64,000 bases of DNA, from assembly GCF_027257975.1 (NCBI RefSeq), contig NZ_JANZKX010000001.1, forward strand, positions 1 through 64,000, written 5' to 3'. A program made the translations under genes and the position numbers. Each line of letters starts with the position of its first letter. Position 1 is the stretch's first letter. Shown one piece after another: positions 1 to 13,558 of the stretch. The notes beneath the pieces were generated by a model. That model was not told where the DNA came from. It worked only from the letters and a program-made list of their open reading frames with translations, and ran no database searches. The DNA is from Pelomonas sp. BJYL3 (GTDB taxonomy: Bacteria; Pseudomonadota; Gammaproteobacteria; Burkholderiales; Burkholderiaceae_C).

Positions 1-2079
1 ATAGGCCAGGTCCTCGCTGCTGGCACCCGCCACCACCGGCTGGGTCGACTCGCAAGCCGCCAGCTGCGCCTGCACCTGCGGCGTGTCCAGGCACAGCGCC
101 TGGTCCTCAGCCACCGGCACCTGCCCCAGCAGCCGCTGCTGCATCAGCACCTTGCGCGCCCCGGAGTCCTGCACCATGTGCGCCAGGCGCTGCGCCGGGT
201 AGCTCGGGTCCAGCGGCACATAGGCCGCACCGGCCTTCAGGATGCCCAGCAGCCCCACCACCATCTCCAGCGAGCGCTCCATGCACAGGCCCACCAGCTC
301 GTTGCGCTGCACGCCGCACGACTGCACCAGGTACTGCGCCACGCGGTTGGACTGCGCGTCCAGTTCGCGGTAGCTCAGGCTCTGACCCTCGAAGCGCAAG
401 GCCACCGCATCAGGCGCGCGCTGCGCCTGAGCCTCGAAGAGCTCGTGGATGCGCACGTGCTGCGGGAAGGACCGCGTCGTGGCGTTGAAGCGCTGCAGCT
501 GGGACTGCTCGGCCGCGCTCACCCACCGCAGCGCCCCCATGGCGTCAGTGGGTCGATCCAGCAAGGTCTGGAGGGCCAGCTCGAAGGTATCGGCCAGCCG
601 ATGCACGACGGCGGCCTCAAAAAGCCCATGTGCAAAGCGCCAGTTCAGCGCCAGGCCCTGCTCCGCGGCGCGGATGTCCAGTTCGAGCTCGTACTGGCTG
701 AAGCCCTGCTCCAGCTGCGTGGCGCGGCAGGCCAGGCCCCGCAGCGAGAACGCCGGCAACTCCTGGTTCTGGTAGGACAGGCAGATCTGCACCAGCGGCG
801 CGATGCCGGCGCTGCGGGCCGGCATCAGGCGCTCCACGATCTGGGCGAAGGGCAGCGCCGCATGAGCCACCGCCTGCTGGAAGCCAGCAGTCGCCAGCTT
901 GAGCTCATGGATGAAGCTGTTCTTCAGGTCGAACCGCAGCCGCAGGGGCAGCAGATTCACGAAGTAGCCCACCAGCCCATCGAGCCGGGACGAGGGGCGC
1001 ACGGCCAGCGGTGTGCCGATCACCACATCCCTCGCATTCGAGTGCATGCCCACGGCCAGCGCCAGCAAGGTGTGCAGGACGACGAACTCCGTCGTGCCGG
1101 CCTGCCGTGCCATGGCACGCACCTGCTCGAGCCGCTCAGCCGGCAGCAGGCGCTGGAAGGTCAAGACCTGACCCTCCGAGCCCAGCGCCCGCTCGCGGTT
1201 CACGCGCAGGCCGTGGACCTCGGGCGCATCGGCCAGGGCCTCTTGCCAGTAGGCCAGGTCCTGGGCACGCTGTGCCTGGTGCAGCTCGGAACGCTCCCAG
1301 ACCGCGAAGTCGGCGTACTGCAGGGGCAAGGGCTCCAGCACGGCGCTGTGCCCGGCGTGGGCCAGCTCATAGAGCCGCCGCAGCTCCTGCACGAAGACGC
1401 CCAGCGACCAGCCGTCGCTCGCCGCATGGTGGAAGGCCAGCCAGAGCTCATGGGTCTGCGCGTCCAGGCGGACCAGCGCGCCTCGCAGCTTGCAGTCCTT
1501 CGCCAGGTCAAAGGGAGCGAGGAAGACCTGCTCACGCAAGCCTTGCAGCGCAGCGTCGCGCAGCACGGCTTCCTGACCCTGCGTGCTGAGGCGGGCCAGG
1601 GCCTTGAAGGGGGTCTGGCCGGCCCGCTGCACGAGGCCCGTCGCGCTGACCTCCATCGACGACTCCAGCACCTGGTGCCGTGCGCACAAGGCGCGCAGCG
1701 CCGTCTCCAGGGCCTGCTCATCCAGAGCGCCAGCGCATTCGATGCGTGCGCAGAAGTGCAAGCCGGGGTGCCGGCGCTGTGCCTCGTAGGCCAGCCAGAG
1801 CGCCTCCTGGCCAAAGGACAGCGGTGCGGCCTCGCCGGTGGCCACCACAGGCCTCAGCTGCGCCTCAATCCCCGTGAAGTCCGATGACGACGAGGCGCCG
1901 TCGGAGGCCAGCCTCTCCAGCCAGGACTTGATCTGCGCCTTGCGCTCCCTCAGTTCAGCCAGCAGCTCGCCCTGCAGGACACCACGCGGCGCACTCGTCT
2001 TGAGCTGCCCCTGCTCCAGCTGGAAGCGGATCCCGAGCTGCTCGCAGCGGCCAAGAAAGCTGATCCACGATGTGTCCAT
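1..2079 (-). CDS. Non-ribosomal peptide synthetase, 5' part (TubC docking - condensation - adenylation...), truncated by window edge
   Basis: The reading frame is open from the ATG at 2079 to the window edge (693 codons, no stop). Residues 1 to about 55 (MDTSWISFLGRCEQLGIRF...) look like a TubC-type N-terminal docking domain, which lets NRPS subunits recognise each other. A condensation domain follows, with the active-site motif FHHAASDGWS near residue 214 (HHxxxDG intact). From about residue 520 an adenylation domain begins (SYRELDAQSNRVA, then LKAGAAYVPLDPSYP) and is cut just before its P-loop. AGGAG lies 8 nt upstream of the ATG. It is the last visible gene of the lipopeptide locus. It probably accepts the acyl-aminoacyl chain from the NRPS at 5890-9276 through the docking domain (inference). 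Substrate and number of further modules cannot be seen. Confidence 0.93.
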   Translation of the reverse strand, partial: MDTSWISFLGRCEQLGIRFQLEQGQLKTSAPRGVLQGELLAELRERKAQIKSWLERLASDGASSSSDFTGIEAQLRPVVATGEAAPLSFGQEALWLAYEAQRRHPGLHFCARIECAGALDEQALETALRALCARHQVLESSMEVSATGLVQRAGQTPFKALARLSTQGQEAVLRDAALQGLREQVFLAPFDLAKDCKLRGALVRLDAQTHELWLAFHHAASDGWSLGVFVQELRRLYELAHAGHSAVLEPLPLQYADFAVWERSELHQAQRAQDLAYWQEALADAPEVHGLRVNRERALGSEGQVLTFQRLLPAERLEQVRAMARQAGTTEFVVLHTLLALAVGMHSNARDVVIGTPLAVRPSSRLDGLVGYFVNLLPLRLRFDLKNSFIHELKLATAGFQQAVAHAALPFAQIVERLMPARSAGIAPLVQICLSYQNQELPAFSLRGLACRATQLEQGFSQYELELDIRAAEQGLALNWRFAHGLFEAAVVHRLADTFELALQTLLDRPTDAMGALRWVSAAEQSQLQRFNATTRSFPQHVRIHELFEAQAQRAPDAVALRFEGQSLSYRELDAQSNRVAQYLVQSCGVQRNELVGLCMERSLEMVVGLLGILKAGAAYVPLDPSYPAQRLAHMVQDSGARKVLMQQRLLGQVPVAEDQALCLDTPQVQAQLAACESTQPVVAGASSEDLAY

Positions 2080-2303
2080 TCCCTCTGCTCCTGATGCTGG
2101 GTTGTCCCAGACGTATCACCCATGTGCGGCCCCTGTGCACAGGCTGCCAGCCCGGCATCGCGGCCTGATGACAAGGCGCTGCCGCCGGTGCTGAGTGCTC
2201 ACCGGCGGCATGCGCGTCGCGCGCGGCGCTCCCCCGCGGGGGGCGCCGCCGCGTTCATTGCTGGCGTGGCGCGGGCCGGGATCGCTCCCGCCCGCGGCCG
2301 CCC

Positions 2304-3992
2304 TCAGTTCGCTCCGGCCTTGCGGATGCGATAGGTCCAGTTGATGCCGTAGTAATCGCGTCCCACGATGCCGGCGTCTTCGCCGTAGATCACGGCGCTG
2401 TACTTGACCTGATAGTTCGCACCCTCGCCCCAGACGAAGCGCAGCCGGCGGACGTGGGCGAAGCGGTAGGTGTCCAGCTTGGCCGGGTCGGTGAAGGCGT
2501 CGTGACAGACCTGGAAGCTCGGCTCGGAGACGCCCTGCTTGGAAATGCACTCGAAGCTGACCAGCTCGCCATCGGTGTCGATGAACCAGTGACCGCCGAC
2601 CGTGCCACCGTCCAGGCTTCCATCGGGGCGGAAGTTGACCTTGACCAGGCTGACGCCATCCACGCTGGGCATGTAGTAGCTGCCGGGGAAGGTCTTGGGG
2701 TCCAGCACAGGCTTGGCATCACGGATGATGTCGGTCATGAGGTCCAGATCGGAACCATCCCGTGCGGTGAAGCTGAGCACGGCGCTGTAGCCGCCCTTGA
2801 TCTCCTTGACGAAGCGCAGGCGGTACTTGGACACCCGTCCCGGCATGTCGTCCAGCTCAAGGGCGATCGCGCCGCTGTCGTCGCGCGACCAGCTGAAGCC
2901 GCGGGACTCGCTGTGGCGGCCCTGGATGACATCGACATACTTCATCACCCCGCGAGTCGCCGAGCTGAACTCCAGGGTGTTGCCGATGCCGTCGATGGTG
3001 AACTGCGCATCGAAGGCGCCGGGGAAGGTTCCGAAGAAGCGGTCACCCGCCTTCACCTCGGGTCCGCGGACGAACTGGTTCACGATGGAGAAGGCGCTGG
3101 TGGCCCTGTGCGGCTTCTCGTACACGTCGACGCCCAGCGCGGCCCGGTCCATGCCGGCCGGCAGGTCCACCTTGCGGTGCAGCTCGTAGCTCACCAGGAG
3201 GTTGTTGGATGCGCCGGCCATGAGCACCGCGTTCTCCAGCCACTCCTTCACCTTCACGGTGACCGGCTCACCGGTCACCGGATGGGGCACGGTCAGCTGC
3301 GTGTCCACCGCCTCGTCCTTGCCCGTCAGCACGGGCATGGCACGCATGGGCGTGGGCGGCAGCGGGATGGTCAGCACGTGGGGCACGCTGGTGTCGAGCA
3401 GGCCCATCTGCATGAACTGGCCGTCACTTCCCGCGGGATTCGCGTAGGAGAACTGCGCGGCCTTGGTCATCAGGAAGCGCCCGCCGGGCACCGTCGAGCG
3501 GCTCAGCGTGGCGGGGCGGAAGTTCAGCTCGCGCGTCGACGGCGCACTCGCTCCTGCCGGCGTCGACTCGATGGTCCAGGCGTAGTCCTGGGGACCGACC
3601 CGCAGCGCCACCTTGATCCGCTCCGTCCCCACTGCCGGACATTGGCGCAGGTCGGGCAGATTGCAGATGGGGTCCACCTTGGTCAGCATGGCCTCGCCAT
3701 TGCTGTTCACCGACCAATGGAAGCGTGCCTGGACCTCGCCGCCCACGACGATGCGGCCGGTCTTCACCGCTTCCAGCTCCGCGCTGGCATTGATGCTGGA
3801 GGGGGAGAACTCATACTCCACCTCACCCGGCGTCTCGGTACGCCAGCCGCCCAGCAGCTTGTCAGCCTCCAGGCGCACAGGCGCCTGCTGCGAGTCAGAG
3901 CCGCCGCCGCAAGCAGCGAGCGCCATTGCGGCGGCCACTGCGGCCAGCCAGCGCGCCATCTTGAATCCAGGGACTGTGTTGAGTTTCATCAT
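2304..3992 (-). CDS. Large predicted lipoprotein embedded in the NRPS locus, unknown function
   Basis: A 562-aa protein. The N-terminus has a basic stretch, a hydrophobic core (WLAAVAAAMALAAC) and a lipobox AAC followed by GGGSDS, so it should be lipid-anchored and exported. I recognise no catalytic domain. The body is rich in beta-type sequence and ends ...DYYGINWTYRIRKAGAN. A double ATG (3992 and 3989) starts just before the signal peptide; no strong ribosome binding site is visible, and the frame stays open further upstream but without signal-peptide character. It sits 92 bp after the ABC exporter and 224 bp before the second NRPS gene, all on one strand, so it is probably co-transcribed. 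An envelope partner of export, or a self-protection role, is only a guess from position. Confidence 0.8.
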   Translation of the reverse strand: MMKLNTVPGFKMARWLAAVAAAMALAACGGGSDSQQAPVRLEADKLLGGWRTETPGEVEYEFSPSSINASAELEAVKTGRIVVGGEVQARFHWSVNSNGEAMLTKVDPICNLPDLRQCPAVGTERIKVALRVGPQDYAWTIESTPAGASAPSTRELNFRPATLSRSTVPGGRFLMTKAAQFSYANPAGSDGQFMQMGLLDTSVPHVLTIPLPPTPMRAMPVLTGKDEAVDTQLTVPHPVTGEPVTVKVKEWLENAVLMAGASNNLLVSYELHRKVDLPAGMDRAALGVDVYEKPHRATSAFSIVNQFVRGPEVKAGDRFFGTFPGAFDAQFTIDGIGNTLEFSSATRGVMKYVDVIQGRHSESRGFSWSRDDSGAIALELDDMPGRVSKYRLRFVKEIKGGYSAVLSFTARDGSDLDLMTDIIRDAKPVLDPKTFPGSYYMPSVDGVSLVKVNFRPDGSLDGGTVGGHWFIDTDGELVSFECISKQGVSEPSFQVCHDAFTDPAKLDTYRFAHVRRLRFVWGEGANYQVKYSAVIYGEDAGIVGRDYYGINWTYRIRKAGAN

Positions 3993-4084
3993 TGCGTTCG
4001 TTGGTTGTGACAAGCCGTGGACGCCGCAAGGCAGCAGGCGGCGTGGCCTGCCCCGCGCAGCTCCCGTGGCCGGGAGGGATGCCG

Positions 4085-5889
4085 TCAGGCCGCTTGCGGG
4101 GCCTGGCGCGCTGGGCTCTGGACGGCGGAAGGAGCGCTGCCCGCACCGCCTCGGGACGAATGCCCGGAGTCGGCGATGTCGGCGCTGACGCGCTGGCCGC
4201 CTTCCATCTTGATGACGGCATCCGCGCAGTGGAAATAGCGGTCGTCGTGCGTGATCGCCAGCACCAGCTTGTTCCGCCTGCTCAGCTCCGGAAGGATCAC
4301 TTCGTAGAAGGCGCGCTTGAACTCGGGGTCCTGGTCGGCGGCCCATTCATCGAAGACGTACATGTCCCGGTCCTGCAGCAGGGCGACCAGCAGGGCCAGA
4401 CGCCGCCGCTGGCCGTCGGAGAGCTTGGTCGCGGTGAACTCGCCGTCGCGGTACTGGGTCTTGCCCTGCAGGCCCAGCATGGTGATCAGCCGGTCCACTT
4501 CCTGGGTGTCGACCGGCGTCGCCACATAGAGCTTGCGGAACAGGTAGTAGTTGGAATAGATCGCCGAGATCCGACGGCGCAGCGACTGCCGGTTGCCGTC
4601 ATGGACCACGGTGCCATCAAAGGCCAGCTGACCGTCCTGCGGGCGGTAGTGCAGCGTCAGCAGCTTGGACAGCGTGGTCTTGCCCGATCCATTGCCGCCC
4701 ACCAGGAAATAGACCTTGCCGCGCTCCAGGTCCAGGTCGATGGGGCCGACCGAGAAGGCCTTCTCGGAGCCGCCGTCCTCCGCGATGACGTAGTGATAGC
4801 GCAGGCCGCGCACCGTCAGGTGCTGCCACGGCTCATGCGAGGCAGCGGTCTGCTCCTCGCGCACATCGGCCAGACGACGGAACAGCTCGGTCACGCGCTC
4901 CGCCGAGATCTTGCCGGCCTGCAGCTGCGGCAGCATGGCCAGGATGTTGCCGACCGGCGCGGCAATGCACAGCAGCACCATGACGGTCCCGGACACGGTG
5001 TCTGTCGGCAGGCTCAGCAGGCGCGGCAGCACGAACACGGTCAGCCCGATCACGAAGAAGGCCAGCAGGTCGCTGAACACGCCGGCCGAATGCAGCAGGG
5101 CATCGCCATGCTTTTCCCAGCGAACGGCGGCCTGCTGACTCTGGACGACCTCTTCGTCCATGAAGCGTCGGGACTTGGGGCGGTCCAGCCGCAGTTCGTA
5201 GGCCCCGAGGATGACGCCCCGCACGCCCTCCAGCGTCACGTCGCGCAGCTGGGTGGAACGCCGGTAGAAGCGCTCCGAAATGCCCAGCGGCAGCTGGAAG
5301 GCCACGACGCCCACGAAGATGGCCAGCAGCACCATCCCCAGCACCGTGAGGTTGAGATAGGCCAGGTAGGCCAGCATGCCCATCACGGTGACGGCCGAGA
5401 CCATGATCATCGGGATCGCCGCCGCGGCGTTGGCGATCCGGTTCACGTCGTCGACCACCACATTGATCAGCTTGGCGAAGCCGACCGCCTCCAGCGCATC
5501 GACCTCCAGGCGGTTCACATGCGAGGTGATCGACACGCGCAGGTCCGCGGCGGCCGACTTGGCAATGTGGTTGATCAGGATCACCGAGCCGGCCTTGGTC
5601 AGCATGATCAGCGAGCACAGGCCGAAGAACAGCCACGCGCCGGACGATCCGCCCGCCTCGCCCGCGCCCTGGCTGCCCAGGCCCTTCATGATCATGGGCA
5701 CCGCCGCGCTGTACAGCGCTCCGGCCAGGGCGCCCAGCGCGATGCCCAGGACCAGCCTGGCCGGCGCCTGCCGGAAGAGCATCCGCCCCACGGACAGCCC
5801 GCCGGAGAAGTCGGTCGCCTCACTCGCCGGCGGGGTCGGCGCAGAGGGCGGGAGCTCGGCCGCCAGGGCCTGCTGCATGGGCCCTGCAC

Positions 5890-5893
<4 letters not shown>
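4085..5893 (-). CDS. Cyclic peptide/siderophore-type ABC exporter (fused membrane and ATPase domains, PvdE/SyrD-like)
   Basis: A 602-aa half-transporter. The N-terminal part holds about six membrane segments (for example LVLGIALGALAGALYSAAVP and MIMVSAVTVMGMLAYLAYL). The C-terminal ATPase has Walker A GGNGSGKTT near residue 396, signature LSDGQRRR, Walker B MYVFDEWAADQDP and a switch His in AITHDD. This single-protein layout and the DEWAADQDP motif are typical of the cyclic-peptide export family that moves NRPS products or pyoverdine precursors from cytoplasm to periplasm. The ATG overlaps the stop of the upstream NRPS gene by 4 bp (ATGA) and follows a strong GAGGAGGTGA. Its place among NRPS genes makes export of the lipopeptide product the likely job. 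Confidence 0.93.
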
Positions 5894-9272
<3,379 letters not shown>

Positions 9273-9276
<4 letters not shown>

Positions 9277-11297
9277 ACGGTGACCGTCCGCTTCGGGGCT
9301 GCCTGCACCGCCGGACGGGCCTGCTGCCGGGCATCGATCCAGCGGGCCATGTCTTCCAGGCGAGGCGTCTCGAACAACTGGGCGACCTGCAGGTCGGGCA
9401 GCCCGTACTGGCGCCCGATGGCCGCCACTACTTCCGCGGCCGACAGCGAATCGCCTCCCAGCGCCAGGAAATGGTCCTGCGCGGACACCTGGCTGCGGTT
9501 CAGGGCCGCGCACCAGATGGCAGCCAGGGCGCGCTCCGTGGCCGAGTCAGGCGCCCGGCCACTCACCGCGGCCTCGTGCAGCACGCCGGTGTCGGCCAGG
9601 ATCTCAAGCGTGCCGTCCTGCAGCATCGCCCGCGCCTGGCGGCGCTGGATCTTGCCGCTGGACGTCATAGGCACCTTGTAGGGCTTGACCAGCACGACGC
9701 GATTCACCACCGCCTCGTACTGCTCCATCACGGCCGACCGGATGGCGTCGATGACGGCCTGTGCGTCCATGCTGCGGAAATGGGCACGCTCGATCTCGGC
9801 CACCACGACCAGCTGTTCGCCCTCCTCGCCGGCCTGCGCGAAGGCCGCCACATGGCCCTCGCGCACGGCTTCATGCGCGCGCGCTGCGCTCAGCTCGATG
9901 TCCTGCGGGTACAGGTTGCGGCCATGCACGATGACCAGATCCTTGATGCGCCCCGTGATGTACACCTGGCCCTGGTGCATCACGCCCAGGTCCCCGGTCC
10001 GCAGGTAGCGATGGGCGTTGTCCGGCTCGTCGACGATGGCCTGGCCGAAGGTGGCCAGCGAGAGCTCCGGCATCTCCCAATAGCCGCCGGACACGCTGGG
10101 CCCGGCGAACCAGATCTCGCCCACCTGGCCTTCCGGCAGGGCTTTGCGGCTGTCGGGGTCGACGATGCGAAGGTCGTGCGGTCCCAGCGCTGCACCGCAG
10201 GCCACGATCTGCGTCGCCCGCGGCGAATCGGGCGGCAGCAGGCTCAGCTGGCGATCGGCCAGGGCGAAGCGGTCCGCGCACTGCGTGATGGGCTCGGCCG
10301 CCGCGTCGCCGCCGCTGATGAACACGGTGGCTTCGGCCATGCCGTAGCTCGGGTAGAAGGCCGTGGACCGGAATCCGCTCGCCGCGAAATGGCGGGCGAA
10401 CTGCTCCAGCGTCGACGCCCGCACCGGCTCAGCGGCGTTGTAGGCCACCCGCCAGCTGGAGAGATCCAGGCCCGCCAGACGCTCCGGCCGGATCTTGTCC
10501 ACGCACAGCTGGTAAGCGAAGTTGGGCGCACCGCACATGGTGCCGCGGTACTCGGTGATGGCGCGCAGCCACATCTCCGGATCGCGCACAAAGGCTGCCG
10601 GCGCCATCAGGGTGGATTCCGCCCCCATGGCGGCGGGCCACAGCACGGTCGTGACCAGCCCGAGGTCATGGAACAGCGGCAGCCAGTTGACGAAGCGGTC
10701 TGCCGGGTTGCCGGTGGACATCAGGGAGAGATGCTCGACATTGCCCATGATGTTGGCGTGCGAGATCATCACGCCCTTGGGCATGCCGGTCGAGCCGGAG
10801 GTGTATTGCAGAAAGGCCAGGTCCGTGAGTGCGGGCCCGGCCTGTGTCACGGGGCCGGCGCCGGCCAGCAAGTCCTGGTCCACCGCGTGGAACTGCAGGC
10901 GCGACGCCAGCGGCCCGATGGTCTCGGGGCTGCTCAGCCAGTCGAGTTCGGCAAGGGTGGTCAGCGCCAGCCTTGCATCGCAGCTCTGGGCCACCTTGTC
11001 GATGCGCTCCTGCTTGATGCCGCGGCGCGGCAGATAGAGCGGCACGGCCACCCAGCGCGCCATCAGGCAGGCGAAGAACGCACGCACATAGTCCAGGCCC
11101 GGCGGGAACAGCAGCAATGCCCGGCTTCCGGCGGGACCTCGCTCCTGCAGAAAACCGGCGAGGCGCTGCGCCTCGTCCCAGAGCCCTGCGTAGCTGAGCA
11201 CCTGCGGCTCGGTGGACATGTCGGAGAGGAACCGGAATGCCACGGCGTCAGGTTGCGATTGGGCATGCTGGCGCAGCCGCTCCACGATCGTCTTCAT
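9273..11297 (-). CDS. Fatty acyl-AMP ligase fused to an acyl carrier domain (lipopeptide starter unit)
   Basis: A 674-aa protein that should activate a free fatty acid as acyl-AMP and load it on its own carrier domain. The adenylate-forming part has the P-loop TSGSTGMPKG (near 162), NWLPLFHDLGL and PSYGMAEATVF, the pattern of fatty acyl-AMP ligases rather than CoA ligases. It ends with VPMTSSGKIQRRQ, where Lys is the catalytic A10 residue. A carrier domain follows with ALGGDSL near 611, whose Ser is the phosphopantetheine site. The start at 11297 was chosen for TGGAGGG five bases upstream. The stop overlaps the next NRPS start by 4 bp, so initiation and first condensation enzymes are translationally coupled. 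This is the classic lipoinitiation arrangement of lipopeptide synthetases. Confidence 0.94.
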
Positions 11298-11508
11298 GCG
11301 TACCCTCCAGGGCCCCCTCGTGAGGCGCCCATAGCTGTGCATCAACCCCAGCCAGGTGGAGTTTGAAATTCAATTGGGATGAAGAAATAACCCGGCACGG
11401 TCTTCGCAAGACCCTGCCAGCCGCCCATCGCCCTGGCGGCGCCGGCGGCCCGCCCTCAGAGGGCGCCCGGCCCGCGCTCAGCCGGCGCTCGCGCGCCGCC
11501 GAGACACC

Positions 11509-12000
11509 TCAGTAGGCGCCGCTTTCCTCGAGCTGCTCGAAAAGCTGCTGAACATTACCCTGTTCAAAACCCTGAGCACCGGAAACGCGGGAGATGAATT
11601 CAAACATCATCCCCGAATTTGCATCACGCGAAGTGAATATCTGGACGAGCCCTTCACCGCGAATAACGCTGGTGGAGAATTTCATGCCATTCTTCGCCAA
11701 GGCCTCGGAGGCACGGGCAACGTCGTCCACCTCGATGGCAATATGCTGAACGCCGGGGCCATATTCGGAAAGATAACGGCTCACCTGCGAATTTTCTGCA
11801 TTGCTCTGCAGCAGCACGATGGAAAAGCCGCCGGCGTCCATTTCTGCCGAGCGCATGCCGGAGTACTGGCCACGGGTCACACGTTCCGCCATGAGATGGA
11901 AGCCGAACACATCTCGATAAAGACTGATCGCCGCATCAAGATCGTGGACTGCGATGGCCACATGATCAATGCGACCGCCTGCCAAGGATTTGGATTTCAT
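11509..12000 (-). CDS. Single-domain VOC protein resembling the catalytic half of 4-hydroxyphenylpyruvate dioxygenase
   Basis: A 163-aa protein with one vicinal-oxygen-chelate fold. The three metal ligands expected in HPPD and hydroxymandelate synthase are visible: His in IDHVAIAV, His in GVQHIAIEV and Glu in MMFEFISR. The tail GFEQGNVQQLFEQLEE matches the HPPD family ending (GFGxGNxxxLFExxE). True HPPD is about 350 aa with two VOC halves; only the catalytic C-terminal half is represented here. The start at 12000 has GGGTGG upstream; a start at 12048 is possible. It is the first gene before the FAAL/NRPS genes (212-bp gap, same strand), so it may make or modify a building block. A methylmalonyl-CoA-epimerase-like or resistance VOC protein is the alternative. 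Confidence 0.8.
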   Translation of the reverse strand: MKSKSLAGGRIDHVAIAVHDLDAAISLYRDVFGFHLMAERVTRGQYSGMRSAEMDAGGFSIVLLQSNAENSQVSRYLSEYGPGVQHIAIEVDDVARASEALAKNGMKFSTSVIRGEGLVQIFTSRDANSGMMFEFISRVSGAQGFEQGNVQQLFEQLEESGAY

Positions 12001-12535
12001 ACCACCCGCTTTATTCTTGGAATCAACGCTGCGCAATAAGGCTGCCATCCGCTGATGGCAAGAGACAGGCCAAATCAATACCGGCCCGAAACAGAAGACC
12101 CATCGCCCTCCACCTCCCCGAGATGCGCATGAATTGCCCAGGCAAACCCAGCCGCATCTTTGACGGGAAAGCAGCCCGCAGCGTACCCCCGCTCAAAGGC
12201 GGAATTATGACCTCCACCCCCAGACCATCAAGCCAAGGGTAAACACTTAGCACCACACCCTGTAAGACATTCGTATTGCCATCAATATTCTCAGTAAATT
12301 AATTGACTCGGATTTGATCTTTTGTTAGGCACAAAAATCAATCTCCACGTCTATTACAAATTATTTCATTACCATTCGCCTCATTACTTTTGTCATTCGC
12401 TGGACTCTTGTGCTTAAGTTTTCTTCCGACAATGCCGCGACAAGCCTCGATACCCCGTTCCCCGACGCGTCCCGGGCAGGCCTCCTGCAGCCCTCCTGGA
12501 GCGCCCCGGGGTTCATGGACATGAGAAACTGAGGC
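12001..12535. other. 535-bp non-coding region upstream of the lipopeptide locus, with an AT-rich core
   Basis: No convincing gene is visible. Bases 12245-12425 are markedly AT-rich compared with the surrounding DNA, which fits a promoter/regulatory region for the minus-strand biosynthetic genes, and part may serve the plus-strand GST gene. On the plus strand TTGACT at 12304-12309 resembles a -35 element but I see no good -10. On the minus strand I could not pick a convincing -35/-10 pair. The boundary in base composition also marks a natural right edge for the lipopeptide locus. Confidence 0.5.
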
Positions 12536-13234
12536 ATGCGCCTCACCATTGCCAACAAGAACTACTCCTCCTGGTCCTTGCGCCCATGGCTGCTGCTGCA
12601 GATGCTGGGCCTGCCCTTCGAGGAACGCCTGCTGCCCTTTGCCACCTCCACCGGCGGCCTGGCCTATGCGGGCCGCACGCCCAATGGCCGGGTGCCTTGC
12701 CTGGAAGACGGCGATCTGGTGGTCTGGGACTCCCTGGCCATCGTGGAATACATCGCCGAGCTGGCCCCGGGCGCCTGGCCGGGAGACCGTGCCGCCCGCG
12801 CCTGGGCCCGCAGCGCCTGCGCCGAGATGCATGCGGGCTTTGGCCGCATCCGCGACGTCTGCACCATGAACTGCGGCCTGCGCGTGAAGGTGCGGGACTG
12901 GAGCCCTGCCCTGCTCGCCGAGTGGGCCCGCATGGATGCCCTGTGGTGCGAAGGCCTGCAGCGCTTCGGCGGCCCCTTTCTCGCGGGCCCGGTCTTCACC
13001 GCGGTTGACGCCTTCTTCGCGCCGGTGGCCCTGCGGGTGCAGAGCTACAGCCCGCCTCTGTCTCCCACCGCCCAGGCCTACGCCCAGCGCCTGCTGGACC
13101 TGCCGCCGCTGCAGGACTGGTACCAGGCCGCCCTGCTGGAGCCCTGGCGCGATCCGGCGCATGAAGCCGAGGCCCAGGCCGCAGGCGACTGGCTGCAGGA
13201 CCTGCGCGCGCCGGCCACCCCTTCCCGCCCTTAG
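12536..13234 (+). CDS. Glutathione S-transferase family protein
   Basis: A 232-aa protein. The N-terminal thioredoxin-like domain begins RLTIANKNYSSWSLRPWLLL, the motif of a bacterial GST subgroup with Ser in NYSSWS near the expected glutathione-activating position. It continues with GRVPCLEDGDLVVWDSLAIVEYIAE (cis-Pro and the DSxAI glutathione-gamma-glutamyl contact). The rest is the all-helical C-terminal domain. It should conjugate glutathione to electrophiles or act as a glutathione-dependent reductase in the cytoplasm; the substrate is not visible. A GAGG lies only 2 nt before the ATG. It is followed 12 bp later by a YCII-family gene on the same strand, probably co-transcribed. Confidence 0.9.
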   Translation: MRLTIANKNYSSWSLRPWLLLQMLGLPFEERLLPFATSTGGLAYAGRTPNGRVPCLEDGDLVVWDSLAIVEYIAELAPGAWPGDRAARAWARSACAEMHAGFGRIRDVCTMNCGLRVKVRDWSPALLAEWARMDALWCEGLQRFGGPFLAGPVFTAVDAFFAPVALRVQSYSPPLSPTAQAYAQRLLDLPPLQDWYQAALLEPWRDPAHEAEAQAAGDWLQDLRAPATPSRP

Positions 13235-13246
13235 CCCGAGACCGCC

Positions 13247-13531
13247 ATGTACATCGCCCTGCTGAGCTACATCCGCCCGCTGGAGGAAGTGGATGCGCTG
13301 ATCAATGCCCATCGCGCCTACCTGGATCAGCAGTACGCCGCGGGCGTCTTCGTGGCCTCGGGCCGGCTGGAGCCGCGCACCGGAGGCGTCATCCTGATCC
13401 GCGAGCATCCGCGGGCACTGGTCACCGAGATCCTGGAGCAGGACCCTTTCCACAGGGCCGGCGTCGCCCGCTACGAGTTGCTGGAGTTCACGCCCAGCCA
13501 GATGCTGGCGGGCTTCGAGAACTACCTCTGA
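13247..13531 (+). CDS. YCII-related (YciI-like) domain protein
   Basis: A 94-aa single-domain protein. MYIALLSYIRPLEEVDALINAHRAYLDQQYAAGVF has the family pattern: a central His (AHRAYL) where YciI-type proteins keep a conserved His, then ASGRLEPRTGGVILIR and ILEQDPFHRAGVARYELLEF. The family is ferredoxin-like; some members act as small dehalogenases or hydrolases, most have no known role. It lies 12 bp after the GST gene on the same strand, suggesting a two-gene operon. A few bases after its stop, genes on the opposite strand begin. Function in this organism is unknown. Confidence 0.88.
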   Translation: MYIALLSYIRPLEEVDALINAHRAYLDQQYAAGVFVASGRLEPRTGGVILIREHPRALVTEILEQDPFHRAGVARYELLEFTPSQMLAGFENYL

Positions 13532-13558
13532 ACGCGCGAGCCCTGCCCCGCGGATGCG

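Noticed and set aside
178-1887. Long plus-strand open frame (569 codons)
   Set aside because: It is the antisense shadow of the NRPS gene on the minus strand, which shows condensation and adenylation motifs; the plus translation is a His/Gln/Ala/Arg-rich string without domains.
12023-12256. 77-codon minus-strand frame upstream of the VOC gene
   Set aside because: No family resemblance and no clear ribosome binding site; treated as non-coding.
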